6,399 nucleotides of DNA, taken from assembly GCA_025454095.1 (NCBI GenBank), contig JALOPC010000090.1:1-6399 (forward strand). Direction: 5' to 3'. Positions 1 through 5,732 of this stretch are shown one piece after another (within the stretch, counting starts at the first letter, position 1; every line of letters begins with the position of its first letter). A model generated the notes under the pieces. The model had not been told where the DNA came from, ran no database searches, and worked only from the letters and a program-made list of their open reading frames with translations. Source of the stretch: Syntrophales bacterium (GTDB lineage Bacteria; Desulfobacterota; Syntrophia; Syntrophales; UBA2192). Position numbers and translations under genes: made by a program.

Positions 1-122
1 ATCTCCTATTTCTACTGAAGGCGGCCGAAGAACGCCGTGCGTGCGCGATCGGCATTGCCCCCGGGGCGGAGTTGCGGTAGAGTGTGGCGGCTTCGCAAGC
101 CAATCGGGGCGGGAGGTGCCGC

Positions 123-1031
123 ATGGAGGAAGGACGGGCAAGCCGGACGGCGATCGCGACGGCCTATTTCAGGGCCCACCACGACAAACACGCCAACCCG
201 AAGATCTTCGAGGATCCCCTGGCAGGCTCCCTCCTGCACGCCGACGACGTGGCGCCCCTCGAGCGGTTCCTGCTCGCGGGCGTCGAGAAGCACAACCCGG
301 AGCTGGCCGCCTCCGGGGCGGACCGGGAGACCCGGATCGGGCTTGCCCTGCGGGGGCTGGTCGTCGTGCTGGCGCGGGCGCGCTTCACCGAGGAGCGGCT
401 CGAGGACGCGATGCGCGACGGCACGGCCCAGTACGTCATCATCGGGGCTGGCCTCGACACGTTCGCCCTGCGGCGGTCCGACCTGCGGGGGCGGCTGCGC
501 GTCATCGAGATCGACCACCCCGCAACCCAGGCCTTCAAGCGCGGGCGGATCCGCGATGCGGGGCTCGAACTGCCGCCCAACCTGCACTTCGCCCCGGCCG
601 ATCTCGAGAAGGAAAGCCTTGCCGAGGTGCTGCCGCGGACTCCCTACGACCCGTCCCGTCCGGCCTTTTTCTCGTGGCTGGGCGTCACCATGTATCTCAC
701 GGAGGAGGCGATCCGGGCGACGCTGCGCTCCCTGCGGCGCACGGCCGTGCCGGGAAGCCAGCTGGTGTTCGACTACCTGGACCGCGCCGTCTTCGATCCC
801 GGAAACCCGTCGCCTGCGCGGGCCCGGCTCTTCGAAATCGTCCGTCGCGTGGGGGAGCCGATGATCTTCGGGTTCGACCCCTCGGCGCTGGACGCGGAGC
901 TTGCCGAGGAAGGGTTCCGGCTCCTGGAGGACCTGGGACCGGAGGCCCAGAAGGATCTGTACTACGGGAATCGCACCGACGGGCTTCAGCCGACGGCCGC
1001 GGCCCGCCTTGCCCGCGCCGCCGTCGCCTGA
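123..1031 (+). CDS. SAM-dependent methyltransferase, leucine carboxyl methyltransferase-like (TIGR00027/PF04072 type)
   Basis: Predicted to transfer a methyl group from S-adenosylmethionine to an unknown acceptor, probably in the cytoplasm. The protein is 302 aa, normal for the family. Seen in the sequence: an N-terminal helical part with the family-like stretch NPKIFEDPLAG (25-35); the SAM-binding glycine loop GAGLDTFALR (108-117); the acidic ribose-binding motif VIEIDHPATQ (127-136), which is the hallmark 'E-x-D-h-P-x-x-Q' of this family; an aspartate at 160 (PADL) in the usual adenine-contact position; and FSWLGVTMYLT (183-193), matching the family's 'E/W-G-V-T-M-Y-L' segment. I chose ATG 123 because GGAGG (112-116) sits 6 nt upstream. 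A GTG at 84 in the same frame would add 13 poorly conserved residues. The acyltransferase gene follows after 23 nt, so co-transcription is likely. Members of this family include polyketide and small-molecule O-methyltransferases, but the substrate cannot be read from the sequence. Confidence 0.9.
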   Translation: MEEGRASRTAIATAYFRAHHDKHANPKIFEDPLAGSLLHADDVAPLERFLLAGVEKHNPELAASGADRETRIGLALRGLVVVLARARFTEERLEDAMRDGTAQYVIIGAGLDTFALRRSDLRGRLRVIEIDHPATQAFKRGRIRDAGLELPPNLHFAPADLEKESLAEVLPRTPYDPSRPAFFSWLGVTMYLTEEAIRATLRSLRRTAVPGSQLVFDYLDRAVFDPGNPSPARARLFEIVRRVGEPMIFGFDPSALDAELAEEGFRLLEDLGPEAQKDLYYGNRTDGLQPTAAARLARAAVA

Positions 1032-1054
1032 GCCGCGAGCGGAAGAAGGACGTC

Positions 1055-1606
1055 ATGAAAACAATCCTGAGCCATGCCGGGCGGGCGCTCTACGCCCTGA
1101 TGGGCTGGCGTTTCGAGCCGCTCCCGCCTTATGTCGGCAAGAAACACGTGATCATCGGATTTCCCCACACGTCCAACATGGACACCGTCCGGGCCTTCAC
1201 GGGCTTCCGGATCATCAGGAGGACGGGCCACATCATGATCAAGAAGGAGGCCTTTGTCTGGCCCCTGTCCGTCCTGCTGCGCGCCCTCGGCGGGATCCCC
1301 GTCGACCGCAGCGCCCCCGGGGGCGCCGTGCAGCAGATGGTGGACGTATTCAACGCGCGCGACGAGTTTCTCCTGGCCATCGTGCCCGAGGGCACGCGCA
1401 AAAAGATCCGCACGATCAAAACCGGGTTCTGGCACATCGCCAGGGCCGCCGACGTCTCCATTGTCTGCTGGTACCTGGACAACGAGCGCAAGACGACCCG
1501 GTGGCTGGGCGAGATCGTCCCCGGCCAGGACAAGACGGCGGACCTCATCCGCATCCGCGATCTCTACGAGAAGGCAGGCTACCGGTTCCCGCTGGAAGCG
1601 GATTGA
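1055..1606 (+). CDS. Short PlsC/LPLAT-family acyltransferase
   Basis: Likely transfers an acyl chain from acyl-CoA or acyl-ACP to a lysophospholipid-type or other hydroxyl acceptor at the inner membrane. The protein is 183 aa, shorter than typical PlsC (about 240 aa). The three signature blocks are present in order: the catalytic H-x4-D motif in PHTSNMD (His38 and Asp43), the acceptor-binding block GGIPVDR (79-85), and VPEGTR (110-115). No clear transmembrane helix is visible, so the protein would be soluble or peripheral; many PlsC proteins have an N-terminal membrane anchor. ATG 1055 is preceded by AAGGA (1046-1050) at 4 nt. A longer reading frame extends upstream through the methyltransferase gene in another frame and is not credible. 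It lies directly downstream of the methyltransferase gene and just before a terminator, so the two form the end of one transcription unit. Which lipid it acylates is unknown. Confidence 0.9.
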   Translation: MKTILSHAGRALYALMGWRFEPLPPYVGKKHVIIGFPHTSNMDTVRAFTGFRIIRRTGHIMIKKEAFVWPLSVLLRALGGIPVDRSAPGGAVQQMVDVFNARDEFLLAIVPEGTRKKIRTIKTGFWHIARAADVSIVCWYLDNERKTTRWLGEIVPGQDKTADLIRIRDLYEKAGYRFPLEAD

Positions 1607-1621
1607 ACGCCCATGAAACAG

Positions 1622-1652
1622 AAAGGCCGTCCCCGGCAAGGAGACGGCCTTT
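1622..1652. terminator. Bidirectional intrinsic terminator between convergent genes
   Basis: A perfect 10-bp stem (AAAGGCCGTC at 1622-1631 and GACGGCCTTT at 1643-1652) encloses an 11-nt loop. It lies 15 nt after the plus-strand acyltransferase stop and 23 nt before the minus-strand stop at 1676. The A/T ends of the stem supply a short T run in both directions, and on the minus strand further T-rich sequence (TTTCTGTTTC) follows. The placement between two convergent genes supports a shared terminator. Confidence 0.8.
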
Positions 1653-1675
1653 CGATTACTCGTAAAGCTGCGGGG

Positions 1676-2224
1676 TTACTTGAAGCTGCGCTCGAAGAGC
1701 CCGGCGATGGCCTTCTTCCCGTTTTCTTCCAGGAAGCGCGTTCCCGTGCCCGTGAAGTGGACGTGGGTGATGACGGGGTCCTTGCAGGGGGCCCAGTCCG
1801 CGCCGTTCCATGTGAACCAGCCGTTTCGCTTCTGGTCAAAGACGAACAGGGGCTTGTTGCAGAGCTTGGCGAACTCTGCGCCCCAGCCCGTTCCGCCCTT
1901 GACGGTTCTGTCGGGCAGGATCTCGCCCACCACGTAAATTTCCTGCCCCTTGTTGATCTGGTACCAGATGCTCTGCAGCACCTTCCGGATCGTCGGGCTC
2001 GTGGTGTAGGTGCGGCTCATCAGCCTCGAGACGTACTCCAGGCTCACGTCGCCGTTTTTCAGCTCTTCGTGATTCAGCACGCGCAGGCCCCGCCGGCGTT
2101 CGATGCTGTGCCCCTCGAAGGTGAAGTTCACCTCCTCGATGCCCAGCCGCTCGGCATTCGCCCCGAATTCAGCCTCGGCCCCTTTGATGCCGCCGCTGAA
2201 CAGAATTACATCTTCCTTCTTCAT
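1676..2224 (-). CDS. SLOG/YpsA-like Rossmannoid protein of unknown function
   Basis: I do not recognise a named gene. The 182-aa protein has the layout of the SLOG superfamily (YpsA, DprA and LOG-like folds that bind nucleotides or related ligands). An N-terminal beta strand runs into a glycine loop, VILFSGGIKGAE (6-17, compare SGGxxGAD of YpsA/DprA). A central strand EIYVVGEI (95-102) is followed by a second glycine-rich loop GGTGWGAEFAKLCNKP (110-125) and a strand LFVFDQ (126-131). The C-terminal part contains a Trp-rich stretch, NGWFTWNGADW, and ITHVHFTGTGTRF. There is no signal peptide or membrane helix. ATG 2224 is preferred because AAAAAAGGA ends 6 nt upstream; ATG 2230 touches that ribosome site and ATG 2266 has none. 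The RecA-like ATPase gene ends 77 nt upstream on the same strand, and no convincing promoter is visible between them. Fold assignment is inferred from motifs; ligand and role are unknown. Confidence 0.8.
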   Translation of the reverse strand: MKKEDVILFSGGIKGAEAEFGANAERLGIEEVNFTFEGHSIERRRGLRVLNHEELKNGDVSLEYVSRLMSRTYTTSPTIRKVLQSIWYQINKGQEIYVVGEILPDRTVKGGTGWGAEFAKLCNKPLFVFDQKRNGWFTWNGADWAPCKDPVITHVHFTGTGTRFLEENGKKAIAGLFERSFK

Positions 2225-2301
2225 GGTCATTCCTTTTTTCGCCCTGTGATTGTGTGGTCGCCGCATAAAGCCCAGGGATGGCCTCAGTCAGTCCGCTGGT
2301 G

Positions 2302-3003
2302 TCAGCCCTCGTCCCGGATCAGCATCGTTGCCGGGTCCAGGCGCAGGCGGTTCTCGACCGCATCGGACGCGATGCCCCGCAGGGGCTGGATCGTGATGTC
2401 CGCTCCCCTGGCATCGAGCTGCAGGATCACATCGAAAAGATCGCCTGCCCGGGCAAGGGCCGGCGGCATCCCCTCCGCCGTCGGCTTCTCGTGCCGATGG
2501 GTGTGCACGGTGAACCAGACGTGGACCCCGAGCCTGCCGGCGAGGAGCTTCAATGCCATCAGGCGCTCCCGGTCCGCCTCCCCGAAAGGGAACCCGTCGA
2601 TGAGGACCATCTCCGGATGAAAGATGTTCTGGGCCGTCAGGTCCGTCAACCGCTCCTCCAGCTTGGGAACGGTGAACCCCTCCACCTTGAAGGTCATGAT
2701 GAACCGGTGCGGCAGGAGGTCCTCGAGAACCCCGTCGAGCCGGGTCAGGTTGGCCCGGTCGGCAAGGTCCTGGAAAAGCTTGGCGTACCAGAGGCTGACC
2801 TTGGTGACGGGCTCATCGAGGCTGATGTGCAGGACCTTTTTTTCCTGCAGCATGGCATTCAGGGCAAGCTGCACGAGAAAGGCCGTCTTGCCGACCCCGG
2901 CGGGCGCCAGCACCGCGCCGAAGCAACCCGCCGCCAGAATCTCTTCACCCCCCCGGCCGAAAGACCGCAGCGGGTTGCGAAGGATCAAATCTTTTTTAAA
3001 CAT
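2302..3003 (-). CDS. RecA-fold P-loop ATPase, unknown function
   Basis: A compact 233-aa soluble protein that looks like a single RecA-type ATPase domain (RecA, KaiC, RadA and DnaB-helicase group). Seen in order: Walker A APAGVGKT (33-40); a strand HISLDEP (59-65) with an acidic residue where DnaB/KaiC-like proteins place a catalytic Glu; Walker B MVLIDG (132-137); and VWFTVHTHRHE (162-172) in the place of the RecA motif at the end of the fourth core strand. It lacks the extra DNA-binding or zinc-finger domains of RecA or RadA and the N-terminal domain of DnaB. I start it at ATG 3003, where AGGAA lies 7 nt upstream. The frame stays open to 3150, but that extension has no ribosome site and runs through a palindromic repeat, so it is probably not translated. 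The SLOG-like gene follows on the same strand after 77 nt, suggesting a functional pair. The specific role is not known. Confidence 0.85.
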   Translation of the reverse strand: MFKKDLILRNPLRSFGRGGEEILAAGCFGAVLAPAGVGKTAFLVQLALNAMLQEKKVLHISLDEPVTKVSLWYAKLFQDLADRANLTRLDGVLEDLLPHRFIMTFKVEGFTVPKLEERLTDLTAQNIFHPEMVLIDGFPFGEADRERLMALKLLAGRLGVHVWFTVHTHRHEKPTAEGMPPALARAGDLFDVILQLDARGADITIQPLRGIASDAVENRLRLDPATMLIRDEG

Positions 3004-3075
3004 GTCGATATTCCTGTTCCTGAGATGGATAACGTTTTCTGTTCGTTGCGTCTGCATGGCCGGGTGTGCGTAAAA

Positions 3076-3154
3076 GTCATTGCGAGGAGCGGCTGGGCTG
3101 AAGCCGTCTTCTTGGGAAGACGGCCACAGGCTGCCGGGCTCGACTCGCAATGAC
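3076..3154. repeat. REP-like intergenic palindromic repeat
   Basis: An 11-bp perfect terminal inverted repeat, GTCATTGCGAG (3076-3086) and CTCGCAATGAC (3144-3154), bounds a 79-nt unit. Inside it is a second perfect stem, GCCGTCTTC (3103-3111) and GAAGACGGC (3116-3124), with a 4-nt TTGG loop. The terminal sequence matches, from memory, a widely dispersed intergenic repeat of deltaproteobacterial genomes. It lies between the ATPase and fusA genes and reads through as a misleading N-terminal extension of the ATPase frame. It could act as an RNA processing or stability element or be a non-autonomous mobile remnant; the window holds only one copy. Confidence 0.75.
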
Positions 3155-3182
3155 GCGGTTGCATCCTCCTTTGCCAGAGGGG

Positions 3183-3222
3183 TGAGCGGGAAGAACCCTT
3201 CGAAAAAGGGGACCTCCGCTCA
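3183..3222. repeat. Composite hairpin in the fusA-ATPase spacer
   Basis: An outer 7-bp stem, TGAGCGG (3183-3189) with CCGCTCA (3216-3222), encloses an inner stem CCCTT (3196-3200) with AAGGG (3206-3210). The inner part, CCCTTCGAAAAAGGGGAC, resembles the neighbouring CCCCTTTCAAAAAGGGGGAC hairpin, so the two may be diverged copies of one short repeat. Whether it acts in transcription termination or mRNA stability is not shown by the sequence. Confidence 0.5.
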
Positions 3223-3227
3223 TGGCC

Positions 3228-3248
3228 TCCCCCTTTCAAAAAGGGGGA
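3228..3248. repeat. CCCCCTTT/AAAGGGGG hairpin repeat
   Basis: TCCCCCTTT (3228-3236) and AAAGGGGGA (3240-3248) form a 9-bp stem with a 3-nt loop. It is followed by CAGGGGGGATTTG. Similar CCCCCTTT...AAAGGGGG units are common dispersed intergenic repeats in many bacteria (recalled, not searched). It lies downstream of the fusA stop on the minus strand and overlaps the possible fusA terminator at 3238-3265, so the two folds would compete. Confidence 0.55.
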
Positions 3249-3265
3249 CAGGGGGGATTTGTCCC
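3238..3265 (-). terminator. Possible intrinsic terminator of fusA
   Basis: On the minus strand, starting 7 nt after the fusA stop codon, GGGACA (3265-3260) can pair with TGTCCC (3250-3245) across a 9-nt C-rich loop. After two C residues comes a run of five T (3242-3238). The stem is only 6 bp and the T run is short, and an alternative hairpin uses some of the same bases, so this is a moderate call. Confidence 0.4.
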
Positions 3266-3272
3266 AACATGA

Positions 3273-5360
3273 TCAGGCCGCGTTCTTTTTCCGCGCCGCC
3301 ACTTCCTCGGCGATCTTCTCGGCGATGGACTGCGGCACGAGCTTGTACATGGCGAATTCCATGGTGAACTGCGCCTTGCCCTGTGTGGAGGAGCGAAGGG
3401 CCGTGGAGAAGCCGAACATCTCCGCCAGGGGCACATGGGCCTCGATGACGGACATGGGGCCCTCGTCCTGGGCGCCGACGATCATGCCGCGGCGCTGGTT
3501 CAGCAGGCCGATGACCGGGCCCTGGAACTCGGTGGGCGTCTCCACGACGACCTTCATGACCGGCTCGTGAATGACGGGCTTGGCCTTCGCATAGCCCTCG
3601 CGGAAGGCGCCCCGTGCCGCCGCCTGGAACGCGATGTCCGAGGAGTCCACCGTGTGGGAGGCCCCGTCGTTGATGACGATTTTCACGCCCGTGACGGGGA
3701 ACTCCAGCTTGGGGCCCTTGGACAGGCAGGAACGGAAGCCCTTCTCGCAGGCCGCGATGAACTGGGTCGGGATCGAACCGCCGGTGACCTTGTTCTCGAA
3801 GACGAACTCTTCATCGGCCACGGGCTCGATCCAGCCGGCCACGCGGCCGTACTGGCCGGAGCCGCCCGTCTGCTTCCTGTGGGTGTAATTGAACTCCGCT
3901 CGCTGCGTGATGGTCTCGCGGTAGGCCACCCGCGGGTTTCCCGTGGTCACCTCCGCCGCGTACTCGCGCTTCATCCGCTCCACGTAGACTTCCAGGTGCA
4001 GCTCGCCCATGCCCTCGATGATCGTCTCGTTGGTCTCGGCGTCGACGTGGCACCGGAAGGTCGGGTCCTCCTTGGTGAAGCGGTTGAGGGCCTTGGACAT
4101 GTTGATCTGGGCCTTGTTGTCCTTCGGCACGATGGCGAGCGAAATGACCGGCTCGGGGACGTACATGGAGGTCATGGTGAGGTTGACGCCCTGGGAGACG
4201 AAGGTGTCGCCCGAGGCGCACTCGATGCCGAACAGGGCGCCGATGTAGCCCGCCGAAACGGACTCGATGTCCTCCATCTGATCGGCGTGCATGCGCACGA
4301 CGCGGCCCACCTTGACCTTCTTGCCGGTGCGCACGTTGACGATGGTGGAGCCCTTGGCGATCGAGCCCTGGTAGACGCGGATGTAGGTGAGCTGCCCGTA
4401 GGGGCCGTCTTCGAGCTTGAAGGCCAGCGCGACGACGGGCTTGTCCGGGTTGCTCTCGAGCGTCACGGGTGACTCGTCGTTGTCCATGTCCAGGGCCGTG
4501 TTCTCCACGTCCGAGGGGCAGGGCAGCAGGGCGCAGACTGTATCGAGCAGGGGCTGGACGGCCTTGTTCTTGTAGGCCGAGCCCATGAGCACCGGCGTCA
4601 GCTCGCGGCGGATCGTCCCCGCGCGCAGAGCCGAAATCAGAATCTCCCGGGGGATCTCGCGCTCCTCGAGGGCCGCCTCCATGAGCTCGTCGGAGAACAT
4701 GGACGCCGCCTCGACCATCTCGGTCCTCCTGGCGGCCGCCTCGTCACGGAGCTCGGCCGGGATCTCCTCGACGCGGACCACCTCGCCGTTTTCCCCGTCG
4801 AAGTACAGGGCCTTCATGTCGACGAGGTCGACGACACCCTGGAAGTTCATCTCCAAACCGATGGGGATCTGCAGGGCCACGGCGTTGTGGCCGAGCTTCG
4901 CTCTGAGCTGGGCGATCACGCGGGCCGGGTCGGCCCCGCTGCGGTCGCACTTGTTGATGAAGGCGATGCTGGGAACCTTGTAGCGCTTCATCTGCTGGTC
5001 CACGGTGATCGACTGGGACTGCACGCCGCCCACCGAGCAGAGCACGAGGACCGCGCCGTCGAGCACCCGCAGGGAGCGCTCCACCTCGATGGTGAAGTCC
5101 ACGTGCCCGGGGGTGTCGATGATGTTGATCTCGTGGCCCATCCACTCGCAGAAGGTCGCCGCGGAGGCGATGGTGATCCCGCGCTCCTTCTCGAGCTCCA
5201 TGGAGTCCATCGTGGCGCCGACGCCGTCCTTGCCCTTGACGTCGTGGATCGCGTGGATGCGCTTGGTGTAGAAGAGGATGCGTTCCGACAGGGTGGTCTT
5301 CCCGGAGTCGATGTGAGCGCTGATGCCGATGTTGCGGACCTTTTGGATGTCGCTTTTCAT
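3273..5360 (-). CDS. fusA: Elongation factor G, spdEFG1/mitochondrial EF-G1-like
   Basis: A ribosomal GTPase that moves tRNA and mRNA through the ribosome after peptide-bond formation. The gene is complete at 695 aa, the normal length. GTPase motifs: AHIDSGKT (15-22), RGITI (60-64), DTPGH (82-86), NKCD (136-139) and GSA (260-262). Later domains show [10 protein letters not shown], the domain IV tip [11 protein letters not shown] and the domain V segment [17 protein letters not shown]. Residues [16 protein letters not shown] (42-57) and [18 protein letters not shown] (110-127) match mitochondrial EF-G1 and the spirochaete/planctomycete/deltaproteobacterial spdEFG1 group rather than ordinary bacterial EF-G (GATMDWMEQE). 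In spirochaetes the equivalent protein performs translocation while a second EF-G does recycling (established knowledge for Borrelia). Asn-Lys-Cys-Asp replaces the usual NKMD, which should still bind guanine. ATG 5360 follows GGAAAG. The gene stands alone, without rpsL, rpsG or tuf, and has its own strong promoter and a structured leader. Confidence 0.97.
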   Translation of the reverse strand: MKSDIQKVRNIGISAHIDSGKTTLSERILFYTKRIHAIHDVKGKDGVGATMDSMELEKERGITIASAATFCEWMGHEINIIDTPGHVDFTIEVERSLRVLDGAVLVLCSVGGVQSQSITVDQQMKRYKVPSIAFINKCDRSGADPARVIAQLRAKLGHNAVALQIPIGLEMNFQGVVDLVDMKALYFDGENGEVVRVEEIPAELRDEAAARRTEMVEAASMFSDELMEAALEEREIPREILISALRAGTIRRELTPVLMGSAYKNKAVQPLLDTVCALLPCPSDVENTALDMDNDESPVTLESNPDKPVVALAFKLEDGPYGQLTYIRVYQGSIAKGSTIVNVRTGKKVKVGRVVRMHADQMEDIESVSAGYIGALFGIECASGDTFVSQGVNLTMTSMYVPEPVISLAIVPKDNKAQINMSKALNRFTKEDPTFRCHVDAETNETIIEGMGELHLEVYVERMKREYAAEVTTGNPRVAYRETITQRAEFNYTHRKQTGGSGQYGRVAGWIEPVADEEFVFENKVTGGSIPTQFIAACEKGFRSCLSKGPKLEFPVTGVKIVINDGASHTVDSSDIAFQAAARGAFREGYAKAKPVIHEPVMKVVVETPTEFQGPVIGLLNQRRGMIVGAQDEGPMSVIEAHVPLAEMFGFSTALRSSTQGKAQFTMEFAMYKLVPQSIAEKIAEEVAARKKNAA

Positions 5361-5400
5361 GTTTCTTTCCTGGTGTTGAAGTCCCGTCGACCCGTTACGG

Positions 5401-5469
5401 AAAAGAAAACTCCCCGCATCTGATAGGTGCCATCAAACGGGGGAGCCATCGAACCAAATACTGCGATGG
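5401..5469 (-). promoter_or_regulatory. Terminator-like structured leader of fusA (candidate attenuator)
   Basis: Within the fusA 5' leader, reading on the minus strand, CCATCG (5469-5464) pairs with CGATGG (5451-5446) in a first hairpin with a 12-nt loop. Directly abutting it, CTCCCC (5445-5440) pairs with GGGGAG (5415-5410), extendable by one G-C pair past a bulge. TTTTCTTTT (5409-5401) follows immediately. A GC-rich stem followed by a T run is the form of an intrinsic terminator, and it works only in the minus direction. It ends about 40 nt before the fusA ATG. No minus-strand gene lies upstream within the window that it could terminate, so control of fusA transcription is the simplest reading. 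A second GATGG in the terminator loop (5434-5430) could pair with the first CCATC and disrupt the terminator. The ligand or signal, if any, is unknown. Confidence 0.55.
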
Positions 5470-5509
5470 ATATCTGGAACTCTAGCGTAAAGGATGACGT
5501 AATTTTTGG

Positions 5510-5538
5510 ATAATAGTGATGCAACCATGATTTGTCAA
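5510..5538 (-). promoter_or_regulatory. Sigma70-type promoter of fusA
   Basis: On the minus strand a perfect -35 box TTGACA (5538-5533) is followed by exactly 17 bp and the -10 box TATTAT (5515-5510), which matches 5 of 6 consensus bases. It lies in the most AT-rich part of an otherwise GC-rich window. Transcription would start near 5503, giving a leader of about 140 nt before the fusA ATG at 5360. This is the strongest promoter-like sequence I see here, as expected for a highly expressed translation factor. Confidence 0.8.
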
Positions 5539-5732
5539 TCTTTTTTTGCAATAATTTTCGGGGCGGCGCGGGGCGGGATGGGTGGCGCAACGGCCCGTTG
5601 TTATTCCGGTTCGGGCGGTCTCGGCCGCCCGGGTTTTTCGCCCGGCGGGAGGGCCCCGGCGGGTTTTTGTTGCCGAGCCCGCCGCTTTGCTGGTAAAACG
5701 ATCGAAAAACAGACCGAAAACAAGGGGTCGGC
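5539..5732 (+). other. Intergenic region upstream of the thioesterase gene
   Basis: No gene is supported in this part of the 372-nt divergent intergenic region. It holds a run of seven T residues near 5541-5547, then very GC-rich sequence with a small hairpin CAACG/CGTTG (5588-5592 and 5596-5600), a terminator-like hairpin (5612-5638), and a 9-bp direct repeat CCCGGCGGG (5641-5649 and 5655-5663) whose second copy runs into TTTTT. A weak promoter candidate for the thioesterase is TTGCCG (5670-5675), 18 bp, then TAAAAC (5694-5699) with an extended -10 TGG before it. The thioesterase ribosome site AAGGGG is at 5722-5727. Confidence 0.4.
5612..5638 (+). terminator. Terminator-like hairpin upstream of the thioesterase gene
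   Basis: CGGGCGG (5612-5618) and CCGCCCG (5625-5631) form a 7-bp stem with a 6-nt loop. After GG comes TTTTT (5634-5638). The orientation fits the plus strand only. No plus-strand gene ends upstream within 3.9 kb, so it would stop stray or leader transcripts heading into the thioesterase gene rather than end an operon. Confidence 0.45.

Noticed and set aside
3..80. Possible C-terminal tail of an upstream plus-strand gene ending in TAG at 78-80
   Set aside because: The frame is open for only 25 codons to the window edge with no recognisable motif, which is expected by chance at this GC content. It cannot be supported without upstream sequence.
41..1606. A 521-codon plus-strand open frame spanning both first genes
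   Set aside because: Only its last third, from ATG 1055, encodes a recognisable acyltransferase. The upstream part is a low-complexity Arg/Ala/Gly-rich shadow of the methyltransferase gene in another frame.
1613..2620. Long plus-strand ORF antisense to the SLOG and ATPase genes
   Set aside because: GC-rich codon bias creates long antisense frames. The minus-strand proteins carry clear motifs and this one has none; the same holds for the plus-strand frame at 3435-4472 opposite fusA.
3004..3150. N-terminal 49-residue extension of the RecA-like ATPase
   Set aside because: It lacks a ribosome site, runs through the REP-like palindrome, and the RecA fold is complete without it. ATG 3003 has a well-placed AGGAA.
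2985..3239. Short minus-strand ORF of 84 codons in the repeat region
   Set aside because: Its sequence is a translation of the REP-like and hairpin repeats, with no domain and no ribosome site.
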